Shown here: positions 22,242 through 33,594 of the stretch, piece by piece
How positions within the stretch are numbered: position 1 is the first letter of the stretch
Layout of the letters: every line of letters begins with the position of its first letter
From: Lineus longissimus
Lineage: Eukaryota; Nemertea; Pilidiophora; Heteronemertea; Lineidae
NCBI RefSeq assembly: GCF_910592395.1
Contig: NC_088314.1
Location: 13,268,001-13,332,000 of the forward strand
DNA: 64,000 nt
Direction: 5' to 3'
Notes under the pieces: generated by a model
The model's input: only the letters and a program-made list of their open reading frames with translations
What the model was told of the DNA's origin: nothing
Databases searched by the model: none
Translations under genes and position numbers: made by a program

Positions 22242-22404
22242 TGTAGAAAGATAAGGAACAAACTTTATGAAACGTATTTTGGTAGGCGTGATGTTGAGCT
22301 TATAATAGAGAGTTGTTTTGATGATGTTCAATCTTATTGTATTGGATGTTTTCATGCGCAACATCAATTGATAGGATTATCACACGGAAAATAACTCAAG
22401 TTAC

Positions 22405-23199
22405 CTTTTTGTAAATCTCTCCGTCCATCCCACACATGCAGTAAAATTCGAACGTTCTGGTTTCTTGAGGATGATATCCATCTTTTCCTCATCCGGTAAC
22501 TCATCCCACCATTGTGCCCACATTAGCTCAGCTCTATTTCTGATGTCTTCTGATGAAACCGGCAGCCCAACGCGTCGAACACTTTGAAACCATTCCAAGA
22601 GACGTTCCTCCATAACAGGCCAATACGCTGGAAAGGAATACAGCATTATTAAAATAACATCATAAGTAGTTCTAAGATAACCTTTACATTCCTCTTAACT
22701 CATTCACCCCAACCACGCTAACCCAGAATGTTTAATGACATTTTCCGATTTGTGGGATTTTTTTTAAATTGAAGAAATGTTCTTCATTAGCAACAAATGA
22801 ACAAGTTTTCTTCATAAGTTTTTCTCTCAAAAAACAGAATTTTGAGAAAAACTTACCAGAAGATGTCGTCTGCTGAGGCTCTGTACTGGCCGAGTTAAAT
22901 TTCAACGATGGTTTCATATCGTCCTAACAGCTTCATGCAACATGGGTGTATGCTAATGTATCTAAAAGGGTTAACGTACCAATTCCACTATCCTTCACTT
23001 TCCTTTCTTGGCCTTTCGTTTTACTTGATGCAAAGTTGTCCCGAATCCACTCCTCATTGGTCAACCAGGATAAAAAAGTTGTCCTCTTTAACATCTGATC
23101 GGCTGCAAATTTGCTCGCGGATCTGTCCTGCATTCGGAATGCATCAATGTACTTTAATTTCTGTTTTGCAGAATAAGACGCTCGAAGTAAACCTGCCAT
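22405..23199 (-). pseudogene. pogo-like transposase, N-terminal half
   Basis: Three exon-like pieces. 23199-22980 starts MAGLLRASYSAKQKLKYIDA and has a psq-type helix-turn-helix (ASKFAADQMLKRTTFLSWL). 22923-22857 is a short serine/glutamine-rich piece with a GTAAGT donor. 22627-22405 is a CENP-B-type helix-turn-helix (AYWPVMEERLLEWFQSV, ELMWAQWWDELPDEE). Acceptors and donors are good, but the phase between the first two pieces does not fit, so a small indel or another junction is likely. No catalytic half follows on this strand. The 5' end faces a pogo-type terminus near 23395. Whether this and 14919-15450 come from one element is unknown. Confidence 0.75.
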
Positions 23200-23392
23200 T
23201 TTGTAATGATTGCACACATTAAGTCATGGGCGTGGGTCACTATAGACCTACTGGTTGCACCAGCGATTGGCCAAGATCAAAACATTCACAGAAGGTCTTG
23301 GACTCCCCATATGAGACTTAGAAACTAGATTCATATCACTTTTCCAATGCACTTGACCAACCCCGATAAATGAATAGGAGCATTGCAACTTT

Positions 23393-23665
23393 AATGTTGG
23401 GACACCCTGTATTTCAAACAACCTGAATATCGCCTTGTAAAGCCAATCCGTGAGGCATGAAACCCGCCGACACAGCTATTGAACAGACTTTTGTCAGATC
23501 ACATTTCCATTGCATTTGAACTGACCCCGATAAATGAATATTAAAATGTTGCCGGGGCTTATATGTACCACGTGAGCATTACCACAGTCACATGGTGAAA
23601 AAGGCGGTCCGCTGATCTACGAATATTTAATGGACTGTAGGTATAACTGAGTAGGTACAGTATGT
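23393..23665. repeat. Flank repeat A, copy 2
   Basis: Direct partner of 15664-16012, starting at GGGACACCCTGTATTTC. A CCCCGATAAATGAAT word also occurs at about 23360, just inside the pogo end. Confidence 0.72.
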
Positions 23666-23699
23666 ACAAGACTACAAGTCAGTAACACCAGCGGTGACG

Positions 23700-24096
23700 A
23701 AACGTGCCGCTGTTACCTAATGGCGATGCCGATAGCGAACTTTGACCTCTGTGACCTTGAAAAGAAGGTCAAATAAAAAAAACCTGTTTACATTTCAAGC
23801 ACCCTTATGAGATGCATCTGCGGTAAGAATTTCATGATTCTATCTAGCAGCGTCCATAAGATAGCCAAAAATAGGTTTTCAAAGAGCGCAACCTATATGG
23901 CAGACAAGCAGTCAAATTGCGCTAATCTTCATTTTGAAAGAAGGTCTTGCCTAGGGGTATCCACACACCTAGTATGAACCTTCTAGATCAAGTGGTTAAG
24001 AAACGTGCCACTTTTTTGTCAAAAGTTAACGACGGACGACGACGACGAAGGACGCCACGGTCTCATATAAGCTCCCCTGAAAAGTGAGCTAAAAAT
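23700..24096 (-). repeat. GGTGAGC-family dispersed repeat, truncated copy
   Basis: Reverse-oriented partial copy. It contains the inverse of the CAAGGTCACAGAGGTCAAA word (DR3 of AGGTCA, 23743-23757), the GTC-rich stretch near 24030-24050 and the AGCTCAC-type end at 24096. Confidence 0.65.
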
Positions 24097-24379
24097 GGGT
24101 AATTCAAGATCAACTACTAAAAAGAATACATGTACAAAAAATGCAAAATTCTTGTGTATATGTATATATTATTTCTGTGTCACCGAAAAAGAAAATCGCA
24201 AGCCTACTTAGGCCTATGAGACACAATACAATAATTTTAAATCCATATTTGAGTACAAGATGGTAGCGACATAAACTGCGTTTTAACGGCGTATTCAGTA
24301 ATACGCAATGCATAAATGTGACGCATGTAGTCCGCAACCCGACTAGCCGCTGGGCCAGACTGAAGTCGTGAGATAGTCC

Positions 24380-24697
24380 TTATGTCCACGCCAAATGACG
24401 TAACGAAATAATTAAATAGATGGTTCCTCTCTGTGTCATATTTATCACATTCCAGAAGGAAATGGTATTGTCTTCAACACTAGTCTTATCACAATTTCGG
24501 CAAATTCTATGGTGCAGGGGTATACACCTGTATCGTCCGAGTTCGATATTGAGCGGAAAGGTTCCGTTCCGCATTCTTGCAAGGATTGACCTTTTTGCTC
24601 TACTTAGCTGCGTAACCACATAATCTTCAACACTGAAAACCTTTTTAAGCAACTTGTATGTGCGCAACTTTGGCAACCGGGTTTTGCTACTCAGCAA
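24380..24697 (-). pseudogene. Non-LTR retrotransposon C-terminal fragment
   Basis: The peptide reads LPKLRTYKLLKK, then VTQLSRAKRSILARMRNGTF, LNIELGRYRCIPLHHRICRN and CDKTSVEDN. This is the C-terminal zinc-finger region common in animal LINE-type reverse transcriptase polyproteins (C-x2-C, with the H and C in a different frame after VED near 24460). That frame change, the missing upstream domains and the lack of any 3' end mark it as a fragment. Confidence 0.65.
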
Positions 24698-24949
24698 TAT
24701 ACCTAGTCAATAGCACATCCTGAATTTTCGACAGCAATGCCTTCCTATCACTTTTAGAAAATTCCCTATTTACCTGTGTATTATCATTATATCAATCTAT
24801 CATACCACACTTGTCTAAAATTGTCTTCAAATCTTTACACCAATTGTCTTTTCCTTGTTTAGACAGTTCAAGGTCCCACAGAAAGATCGGCTGGGCACGT
24901 CCTTCATGAAGTAAACACAGCCAAATAATAGGCCTAGCATTGTCGGATG

Positions 24950-25420
24950 ACTTGACACGGGACTCTCACATCGATGCAACAAAGAAGAAGGCAATCAGCG
25001 TTTTGGGATTCAGAAGGAACCTGAAAGGCCAAGAAAGCTGCGTGCCTTGCCATGGACCGTTCACTACTTGACTACGGTGCTGCAATATGGGATCCATACC
25101 TTGATAAAGACATCAGAAAAGTAGAGATAGTCCTAAGAAGGGCGGCAAGGTTTGTAACTAACCGCCACGAAAGAACAGAAAGCGTGTCGGAACTTACAAA
25201 TGACCTAGGAGGTAAGAGCAGCGCCTGACTCTTCTATTCAAGATCAGCAAGGGGATGGTGGCTGTGCCAGCAGACTCAATCGATTTATTGAGGACATAAA
25301 CTAGAACACGCGCAACCGACAACGTGAAATATAATCAAATAGGCTACGGGCGAATACAAACACCTTCAAGAATTCCTGCATTCCGAGATCAGTACCAACC
25401 CGGAAAAAAATACCACAAGA
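24950..25420 (+). pseudogene. LINE reverse-transcriptase 3' end, decayed
   Basis: Across shifting + frames one reads DSHIDATKKKAISVLGFRRN, then LDYGAAIWDPYLDKDIRKVE, VLRRAARFVTNRHERTES and LTLLFKISKGMVAVPADSID. These are the conserved C-terminal words of CR1/Jockey-like LINE reverse transcriptases. Several frameshifts and stops are present and upstream catalytic domains are absent. Confidence 0.78.
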
Positions 25421-25779
25421 GATCTTAGAGTCGAAAACGATAAGAACATTAAAAACCAACTGCTCTAAATGCCGCTATCAAAAAGCCCGCAAACGCTAGC
25501 GCAACTCACCCCATTCGCCTAAAACTCCACTCCGGAGGACTACGAATTAAACCACCAGAACCAGGACCAGAACAATAACAACTCTATTCTGCTTTACTAA
25601 TGATTTTTTCCGTACAAAATTCTGATTTCGTCGTATTCTTTCCTCTGCGCGCCATCAGACTTCCCCGGACCAGTCCGCGCCAACTGAATGTGACACTGAA
25701 GACAGTCACACCCAGCTGGGATACCTGCCTGGCTCTAACAATGATGATTGTACTATTGTTTTTACCCCAAAGGACAAAA

Positions 25780-26945
25780 CATTAGTCATCTCGCGCTACT
25801 ACTGCAAGATGAATGATACTAAACCTTTGCCTCACACAAAGATGATTATGCTTCCGTCCTCAGGCTGAAAGACAGAATGTTAGTAATCTTGCAATACTGC
25901 AAGATGGATGATAATAAACCCCTGCCTCGCTCAAACAATAGTGATTGTACATGTGTCTTCAGCCTGAAACAAACAACATTAGTCATCTTGAGCAAGGTGA
26001 ATGATGATAAACCTCTGCTTGGCTCCAAGATAGATGAGAGTAGTTTTCTCCTCAATCTGCTGAAGAATACAACATTAGTCATCTTGCGATACTGCAGGAT
26101 GGATAATAATAATAAACCTCTGCCTCTCAGGATCATGGTTATGCTTCTGTCCTCAGGCTGAAGGACACAACATTCGCAATCTTGCAATACTGCAGGATTG
26201 ATGATAAAAAATCTATGCCTGCCTCCAACAATGATGATTCTGCATTTGTCTTTAGCCTGAAGGACACAACATCAGGCATCTTGCGATACTGCCTCCCACG
26301 ATGATGCTTCTGTCCTCAGGCTGAAATACAGAACGTTAGTCATCTTGCAATACTGCAGGATGGATGATAATAAACCTCTGCCTGCCTCCAACAATGATGA
26401 TTCTGCATTTGTATTTAGCCTGGCCTATCGTCAGTCTGCTGAAGAATGCAACATTAGTCATCTTGTGATACTGCAGGATGGATAATAATAATAAACCTCT
26501 GCCTCCCAGGTTGATGGTTATGCTTCTGTCCTAAGGCTGAAGGACGCAACATTCGCAATCTTGCAATACTGCAGGATTGATGATAAAAAATCTATGCCTG
26601 CCTCCAACAATGATGATTCTGCATTTGTCTTTAGCCTGAAGGACACAACATCAGGCATCTTGCGATACTGCCTCCCACGATGATGCTTCTGTCCTCAGGC
26701 TGAAATACAGAACGTTAGTCATCTTGCAATACTGCAGGATGGATGATAATAAACCGCTGCCTCGCTCCAACAATGATGTACATAGTGCATTTGTATTTAG
26801 CCTGACCTGTCCTCAATCTGCGGAAGAATGCAAGATTAGTCATCTTGCGATACACGGCTGCAGGATGGATGATAATAAACCACTGCCTCCTACAATGATA
26901 CTTATGGTTCTGTCGTCGGGCTGAAGGACACAATATTAGTAGAAG
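25780..26945. repeat. Satellite of about 98-bp units with 380-bp higher-order copy
   Basis: About twelve units share CATTAGTCATCTTGC, ATACTGCAGGATGGATGAT, AATAAACCTCTGCCT and TTTAGCCTG. Spacing is irregular (63-120 bp) because some units are truncated. The block 26161-26540 is repeated almost exactly at 26541-26920. Open frames on both strands here arise from the repetition. Confidence 0.85.
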
Positions 26946-27134
26946 GACTGACTATATCTAGGTCCGGAGACCGCAGTTGTTTTTCCAGCTACCACCAGCC
27001 CTCAGGGCAGAAACAAGCATTGAACAGTTCAAGAGACAGATAAAAAAACTTCTTTTCGACAAGGGGAGCGAGGCGCTTTGGGCGTGGTGTTGACCACGGA
27101 AAGGCGCGATACAAGTGACAATTTATTACTGTTA
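26946..27134 (+). pseudogene. LINE 3' terminus in the satellite
   Basis: The frame reads IEQFKRQIKKLLFDKGSEAL, typical of the last residues of CR1/Jockey-like LINE proteins. It is followed by GCGCGATACAAGTGAC and a short TTA/TTAT repeat tail. It interrupts the satellite. Confidence 0.6.
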
Positions 27135-27419
27135 TTATTTTGCGGTACAGTAAGATGGATGATAATAAACCGCTGCCTTGCTCCAACAATGGTGATTGTG
27201 CATTTGTCTTTAGCCTGAAACAAACAACATTAGTCATCTTGCAATACTGCAATGTGAATGATAATAAACCGCTGCTTGGCTCCAAGAATGATGAGTGTCT
27301 TTTTCGCCTCAATTTGCTGAAGAATACAACATTAGTCATCTTGCGATACTGCAGGATGGATGAAAATAAACCTCTGCATTGCTCCAACAATGATGATTAT
27401 GCTTCCGTCCTCAGTCTAA
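27135..27419. repeat. Satellite of 98-bp units, second block
   Basis: Three units of the same family as 25780-26945, between the LINE tail and the long-TIR element. Confidence 0.8.
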
Positions 27420-28490
27420 GGCATGCCAAAGCGGAATTTATTCAGGACAACTGTTTTACATCAGGACTGAATTTTTACGCCAGAATCACGCTACAATTGC
27501 GAAATTGTACAATAATTTATCTCAGGACAAAGATTTAACAACACCAGATAAAATATTCCTATCCATGTATTTTTTTTCCCTTCAGAATAATATATTTTCA
27601 CGGTTTAAAAAAAAATTGTCAGGACGAAAAATACGGCAGGACTTTTTTTCCTTCAGAATTTTTTCGACGTCAAGACGTTTTGCAGGCAGAACGAAAAATT
27701 CTCGCAGAATTCACGTGACCCATACCAGCGATCACGTGACTCCTGGCAGAAATCACGTGACCGCGAAAACGATGACGTCGCGCATCATAGCTGCGTTTCC
27801 ATTTGCCGTTTCTGTGTTTTGCCAATTCGCTGTCCAGGTAACCTCGACCCTATCCGCCGAGCAGCGGGTCGAGGACGCCTCGTTGATTTACAGTGGACGA
27901 ACCATATTGCATGTTCATGCATGTTGATACTCGGCGCCCTGGTATCAATGATTTTTCACTGGGCTCTGGGTTACCGGGGAAACCCCAATTCCGATGCAAT
28001 AATGTACTATCCAATATGCAGTGGCTTGGTTGAGTTTGGTGGTGTTTTATCATTAAAAGTAAGTAAGTACTAGGGTTTAATGCCGATTTGATTACACATT
28101 ACGATTAAGAGACATGATGATACCTCTTTTGCTGCATATAGCAAAATCGCCAAACTTCAGAAAAGTTCGTGAGTTGGGAAAAATATAATATGACGCCATC
28201 GGTTTAAGTGGTCAAATGCGTTCTGCCAGGAGTCACGTGAGTCCTGGCGTCCTGGAAAAAAGTCCTGTCGTATTTTTCGTCCTGACAATTTTTTTTTAAA
28301 ACGTGAAAATTAATTATTCTGAAGGGAAAAAATACATGGATAGAAATATTTTACCTGGTGTTGTAAAATCTTTGTCCTGAGATAAATTATTTTTATATAT
28401 ATACAATCGCAATTTGTAGCGTGATTCTGGCGTAAAAATTCAGTCCTGATGTAAAAAATTTGTTCTGAATAAATTCCGCTTTGGCATGCC
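27420..28490. mobile_element. 1.07-kb long-TIR element inserted in satellite
   Basis: Inverted arms of about 240 bp begin GGCATGCCAAAGCGGAATTT (27420) and end with its inverse (28490). By eye identity is above 85 percent. They separate satellite blocks on either side. The unique core (about 27700-28220) has several CACGTG sites, a TGACGTC site, an open frame from ATG at 27772 and GT donor-like sites (CCAG|GTAACC near 27838, AAAA|GTAAGT near 28061). No transposase is encoded, so it is a non-autonomous element, possibly with captured host sequence. Confidence 0.78.
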
Positions 28491-28494
28491 ATAT

Positions 28495-28830
28495 CAGGCT
28501 GAAAGACAGAACGTTAGTTGCAATACTGCAAGATGGATGATGTGCTTGGCTCCAAGAATTATCCACAATAGTGATTGTGCATTTGCCTTTAGCCTGAAAC
28601 AAACAACATTACTCATCTTGCAATACTGCAGGACGATGATAATGAACCTCTGTCTCGTTCCAACAATGGTGATTGTGCATTTGTCTTTAGCCTGAAACAA
28701 ACAACATAGACCTCTCGCACGATGAATACTGCACGATGAATGATAATAAACCTCTTCTTGGCCCCAAGAATGATTGATTGTGCTTCTGTTTCAGCCTATA
28801 GGACACAACATTAGCCATTTTGCAAAAGAC
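28495..28830. repeat. Satellite of 98-bp units, third block
   Basis: About three diverged units of the satellite after the long-TIR insertion. A run of 17 G follows at 28845-28861. Confidence 0.75.
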
Positions 28831-28844
28831 TAGGCCAAACGGAC

Positions 28845-28861
28845 GGGGGGGGGGGGGGGGG
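28845..28861. repeat. Poly-G tract (17 G)
   Basis: Uninterrupted G run, likely variable in length and error-prone in sequencing. Confidence 0.9.
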
Positions 28862-28897
28862 CAGTCGTCTTGTGTTTCTGCAGGATGGAGGTATAAA

Positions 28898-30399
28898 TTG
28901 GTTTGATGCGTTTTGTGGCAATGCAACAAAAACCCAAGTCAAAATCTGCAGAATGATAACAGCAATATGTTGCAGGCTACTTTTTATGTTTCAATTAGAA
29001 TAGAAGAGTCCACTTTATAGTCCAACAAGAAATCTCGACACTCAGTATACTCAGAAAGCCTGTTATATTTTCTGAAAGGAACAAACAATACCACCGCACA
29101 AAATAAATGAAATAATTAGCACCAGCGCATACATGCGTGCTTATTTAGCTATTTGCTTCAAAATCCGCGTGACATGGTGAGCCGAGTTGTATCTGAGTGA
29201 AATGCTGAAATGGCCCCTATTTGTGTACAGCGCCTTCCGTGGCACTCCAACAAACTAAACCGATTTGTCTCGTTTGTCGGCCTCGATCGTTTCTCGATTC
29301 CTCCAAGTCAGCGAGAATGAGCTCAGGAGCTCAGACAAACAATATGTCAGCCTCCATTGAAAAGCATTTCTAGATATTGCTGTCATATTTTCTTTGTTTT
29401 TGTGAGTGTCATGTTACTGCTGACCTTTCTTCTGTGTGCAATATGTCAAATGCATCAATGTTCAAGCGTGTGCCAAGTATTTTCGATTTCTACCGGCGAA
29501 TAACTGGTCGTGAGTAGGCCTATGGTATGACACTCTCGGACCACACATACATCATTACTAGTGAATTTCACACCAGTCGGAGGAAGCCACTGCTAGTGCT
29601 AGCCCCATTTAGTACAGCAAATGCATTACAGCTATAGGCCATCTCGAAAAAAGTCCCAGTAAAGTTTTCAAATTTGGTTTGATGCGTTTTGTGGCAATGC
29701 AACAAAAACCCAAGTCAAAATCTGCAGAATGATAACAGCAATATGTTGCAGGCTACTTTTTATGTTTCAATTAGAATAGAAGAGTCCACTTTATAGTCCA
29801 ACAAGAAATCTCGACACTCAGTATACTCAGAAAGCCTGTTATATTTTCTGAAAGGAACAAACAATACCACCGCACAAAATAAATGAAATAATTAGCACCA
29901 GCGCATACATGCGTGCTTATTTAGCTATTTGCTTCAAAATCCGCGTGACATGGTAAGTGGCATTCCGTGGCACTCCAACAAACTAAACCGATTTGTCTCG
30001 TTTGTCGGCCTCGATCGTTTCTCGATTCCTCCAAGTCAGCGAGAATGAGCTCAGGAGCTCAGACAAACAATATGTCAGCCTCCATTGAAAAGCATTTCTA
30101 GATATTGCTGTCATATTTTCTTTGTTTTTGTGAGTGTCATGTTACTGCTGACCTTTCTTCTGTGTGCAATATGTCAAATGCATCAATGTTCAAGCGTGTG
30201 CCAAGTATTTTCGATTTCTACCGGCGAATAACTGGTCGTGAGTAGGCCTATGGCATGACACTCTCGGACCACACATACATCATTACTAGTGAATTTCACA
30301 CCAGTCGGAGGAAGCCACTGCTAGCCCCATTTAGTACAGCAAATACATTACAGCTATAGGCCATCTCGAAAAAAGTCCCAGTAAAGTTTTCAAATTTGG
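28898..30399. repeat. 776-bp tandem duplication, two copies
   Basis: Copy 1 (28898-29673) and copy 2 (29674-30399) are nearly identical. Copy 2 lacks about 50 bp after GACATGGT (near 29952) and a short GTGCTA repeat. Both start at TTGGTTTGATGCG, with AAATTTGG at the junction. No coding content recognised. Confidence 0.9.
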
Positions 30400-30629
30400 C
30401 ACATTGTTATTTTGCCCTTGCCCAAAACATGTTGTCACTCATCTGCGGCTTAGAAATAATACTCATCACAGTGACAGTGCGCACGTCTTTGGTTTAGACA
30501 AGTTTAACAACCATAATTTAGTAAATCGTGCGAATGTGAGAATATTTCAGGTGAAGAAGCATTAGACAAAGGGCTTCATACAAAAGGTCCACACATAAAA
30601 TTGCCTATAGGCCTGCCTCAATCAGATAA

Positions 30630-30700
30630 GCCGGTGTGGCCGAGTGGACCTGATAGGATTCAGACCCCTTTGACCCTGGAATGGATCGAATCCCACAACA
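30630..30700 (+). pseudogene. tRNA-like sequence (SINE head or tRNA pseudogene)
   Basis: GCCGGTGTGGCCGAGTGG resembles the 5' end and A box of class II (Ser/Leu) tRNAs, and GGATCGAATCC at 30683-30693 resembles the B box. The sequence after the B box does not pair with the 5' strand of the acceptor stem, and the anticodon arm is irregular, so it is not a functional tRNA. Confidence 0.5.
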
Positions 30701-32094
30701 ACCACTTATTCTGCCCCATATGGATTTTTCTTATAAAGTTTGTGATGATATTTCTTCATTTGTTTTAAACTAAAACGCTGACTTTCACTCCAAAATAACA
30801 GACAATTTCATACATCTTTTGTATCTTATAAAAAAAAGTGTCTGATGTGTATTAGTGTAAGATTTTCAACGACATTTCATGATTTAGTCTTATCACGTAC
30901 AAGGGGCCGGGGATGTATATGGGCAGTGAAATACTCGATATTCTTATACTGGTATTCAAAAATATAAGTTGCAAGTTCATGAAGTAAGTTCTGTATATAC
31001 TGATAGCGCACTATAACGGTACGGGAGAAATGGCGTATGAATAAGCTAGAGACATGAGAGATACGGGAATAGTGTGCGCATGCACAAAAGGACTCCCCTA
31101 CCTTTACCTTTCTGACCTAGGGATACGGGTCCCGTACCTCTAGCAAGCACCTACAAGCCATTTGATTGTAAAAAAAATAGATGCGACAGCAACGTTTTCC
31201 CATTGTTCTACACCTTAAAAATATAATTTTAAAAATATAAACTTTTAGATCCTTCGGGACACTCGCCAGGCATGCTTGGAATGTTGTCTAAAGCCTTTCT
31301 CAAACTTTTCTATGCAAGAAATTAATTACAAATTTAGATATTTGATATTTTGACATTTTGACATTTTGATATTTGATATTTTGATGCAGATGTATCCATT
31401 TTTTGCATTCCAATGGAATATTTCGTATCTGTGTTGGGGTCCAATCACTTGTGCCAAGTTTTAAGGGCACTTTATGTGTACTTTTCCAGATAGCCTATAC
31501 CTGTAATGCATTTGCTGTACTAAATGGGGCTAGCAGTGGCTTTTCTCTGCCTGGTGTGAAATTGACTGTTCATTACATGTCAAGTGTAAAGCATCCTTGT
31601 ACCCTGAGTTTTTGACAGACCCATGCATGATCTCGAATCCCCATCCCCTGGCATAGTTTTCATTCTCACACACCCCCTATTTACGGCTATGGTGATTTGG
31701 TGGGTGGTGAATCGTACATCACACCAGCTTTCGGTGTTACGTCTATGACATTTCGTCATGTCCGTCACAACCGAAATTTCTCGGTACATTTTTACATACA
31801 GAATTTCTTTCACAGTGGATGTGAAACCTTTTTCTGGAGACAAAGTCATGAAGTTTTGACAGAATGACTGTACACAAAGTGTATGACATGAATAAATGAT
31901 ACAAATTGTTTATGATTGGCAATCAAATCCTAGGCCTAATGTGTCTCCATGAGTGGTTTTGTAATACATGCAGTACACTGCATATGAATGATATATTTCA
32001 TTTTCAAGCATTGTATATCTTATAATTGTTGCAGAAGAAAGGGATCTAGGTGATTTTGTTTCGGGTGCACAGTAACATTTTGTTTTATTTCCAG
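30701..32094. other. Upstream of IMMP2L coding start, no exon recognised
   Basis: Presumably intron or promoter of IMMP2L. A GATATTTTGACA-type simple repeat lies at about 31338-31386. No first exon or promoter motif could be identified with confidence. Confidence 0.35.
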
Positions 32095-32132
32095 GTCTGG
32101 CAATTGTTTGGTAAATCAAGTCACGTGGAGGC
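32095..32132 (+). other. IMMP2L: IMMP2L 5'UTR part of first coding exon
   Basis: A pyrimidine-rich acceptor (TTTTGTTTTATTTCCAG) ends at 32094, giving 38 bases of leader before the ATG. This implies at least one upstream non-coding exon, as in vertebrate IMMP2L; its location is not visible. Confidence 0.5.
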
Positions 32133-32252
32133 ATGTCTCTGTCGAGAGGTAGTAAACTCTTCTTTGGCACCGTCACATTTGCAGTGCCCGTCTCTATCAC
32201 CCTTCTTGATGTTGTTGGATATATAGCCAAGGTGGAGGGTTCATCCATGCAG
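32133..32252 (+). CDS. IMMP2L: IMMP2L coding exon 1 (mitochondrial inner membrane peptidase 2)
   Basis: Forty codons from ATG to GT donor (CAG|GTAAGC), phase 0. The peptide has a single hydrophobic anchor (FFGTVTFAVPVSITLLDVVG) followed by AKVEGSSMQ. This is the S26-peptidase box with the catalytic serine, and its position within the first 40 residues matches IMMP2L proteins. The enzyme is one of two catalytic subunits that trim targeting peptides of intermembrane-space proteins in mitochondria. The assignment is strengthened by the next exon, which continues the conserved segment in phase. The catalytic lysine lies in a later exon not found in this window. Confidence 0.9.
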
Positions 32253-32808
32253 GTAAGCAACAGAAAAACATCTTGTGGGGACTTATGCAATATTTTACAT
32301 TTTCAGGAGTGTGCGTGGGATGTAGGAGGGTCAGAGGCTCTGTTAAAAAAATTATGTCAATTGCAGGTGAACAAATGCACTAGAAATGTGGGACATTTTG
32401 ATTTTGAAGCAAGGATTTATCATGTAACATTTTTTGACTCATTCGTACAGGGAGTCGCTACAATACGGCAGTATCCATTGTCTGTTGCCATAGGCAAACA
32501 ATTCACAATAGTGGCCTGTCATGAATTTGAATCATACATCTACCCCTGTAGTTCAACATGCTGATCTATCAGTGTTGTGTGGTGGTATTCCTTCCAACAC
32601 TGTTGATCAGATCACCAAGATTGGCTGTCAGAATGGCTGTTGTACATTTATGGCATGCCAGGTCAGATGATCTCTGACACTGTAGTGAAAACAGAAAAGG
32701 CATAATACATGTACCTCACTGATAAAATTTGTGTGGTGGGTACTCGTAAGATACTCCCTGCATTGTCGTATGTACCATATTTCAGATCATTCATAACTTC
32801 AATTCCAG
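32253..32808 (+). other. IMMP2L: IMMP2L intron after coding exon 1
   Basis: 556 bp between GTAAGC and TTCCAG. A long open frame running through the donor is read-through and not a real extension. Confidence 0.8.
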
Positions 32809-32915
32809 CCGGTCTTGAACCCAAACAATGACATACGAAATGTAGACTATGTTCTTCTCAACAAATGGGGTGTACGGAACTACCGGTTTAAACGAGGGGA
32901 GGTCATATCATTAAG
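32809..32915 (+). CDS. IMMP2L: IMMP2L coding exon 2
   Basis: 107 bases after CAATTCCAG, phase 0 in and phase 2 out (TTAAG|GTCAGT). It encodes PVLNPNNDIRNVDYVLLNKW and GVRNYRFKRGEVISL. This is the conserved S26 segment after the active serine: P at the start of the substrate-binding box, then VLLNKW and RGEVISL. Together with exon 1 it gives about 75 residues of an expected 170-175. The following exon, which should carry the conserved lysine (KR-type box), was not found before 64000. Confidence 0.9.
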
Positions 32916-33594
32916 GTCAGTACACATTTTATAGCAATCTCCCTCCATCTAATACCTTGCACAGAAACAAGTACGCGACTGAAAGTTGCAGCGAAAACCA
33001 CAAAACACAATGGTACGCTGAAAAAATAAGGCTTTGCGAAACAAAAAAATCAGTTTCAGTAATGTTGCGGCCGTCGAAAAATTTGTTCGGAAAAGTAACG
33101 ACAATAATGAACAAAAAACATGGCGGAAATACCAAATTTACCGACTTCCATTAGGAATTTGTATGTTAATTTATTTTTCCTCTCCTGAGGTCAGGTGGTG
33201 GTGGTGGAGAACATTGTTCCCTGCTGTGTTACATTGAAGTTATTTCGAGTCTAAGGGGGATGTCCAGTTGACAAGCTTTGTTGAAACAAGAACAAGAAAA
33301 CGGTGCTGTTTTAAACACTTGAATCATGCATGGATGACTTCCCACAAAAAAATGGCTAGGATAAAGCTAGCTTTTATCATTGCTTACATTGCTTTTGAAG
33401 ATGTGGCAGTGTGGTGAATCAGACACTTCAGTTTTCCTTAGTTTTCATGGACGCAATCTTGTTTTTCCTCATTACGAACACACATAAACTTAATCATTTT
33501 GCTGAAACCTCTCTAACAAGGACACCCTCTCTTTGATGAAGAAGTTTTACTAGTCAATGCGACCTCTCTCTGCCTGTGTCCTGATGGTTCATTT

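Noticed and set aside
25846-26933. Open frames of 60-130 codons on both strands
   Set aside because: They recur with the 98-bp satellite units and on both strands at once.
32133-32564. 143-codon open frame from the IMMP2L start
   Set aside because: Conservation stops at residue 40, exactly at a GTAAGC donor, and the next conserved segment begins at an in-phase acceptor at 32809. The rest is intron read-through.
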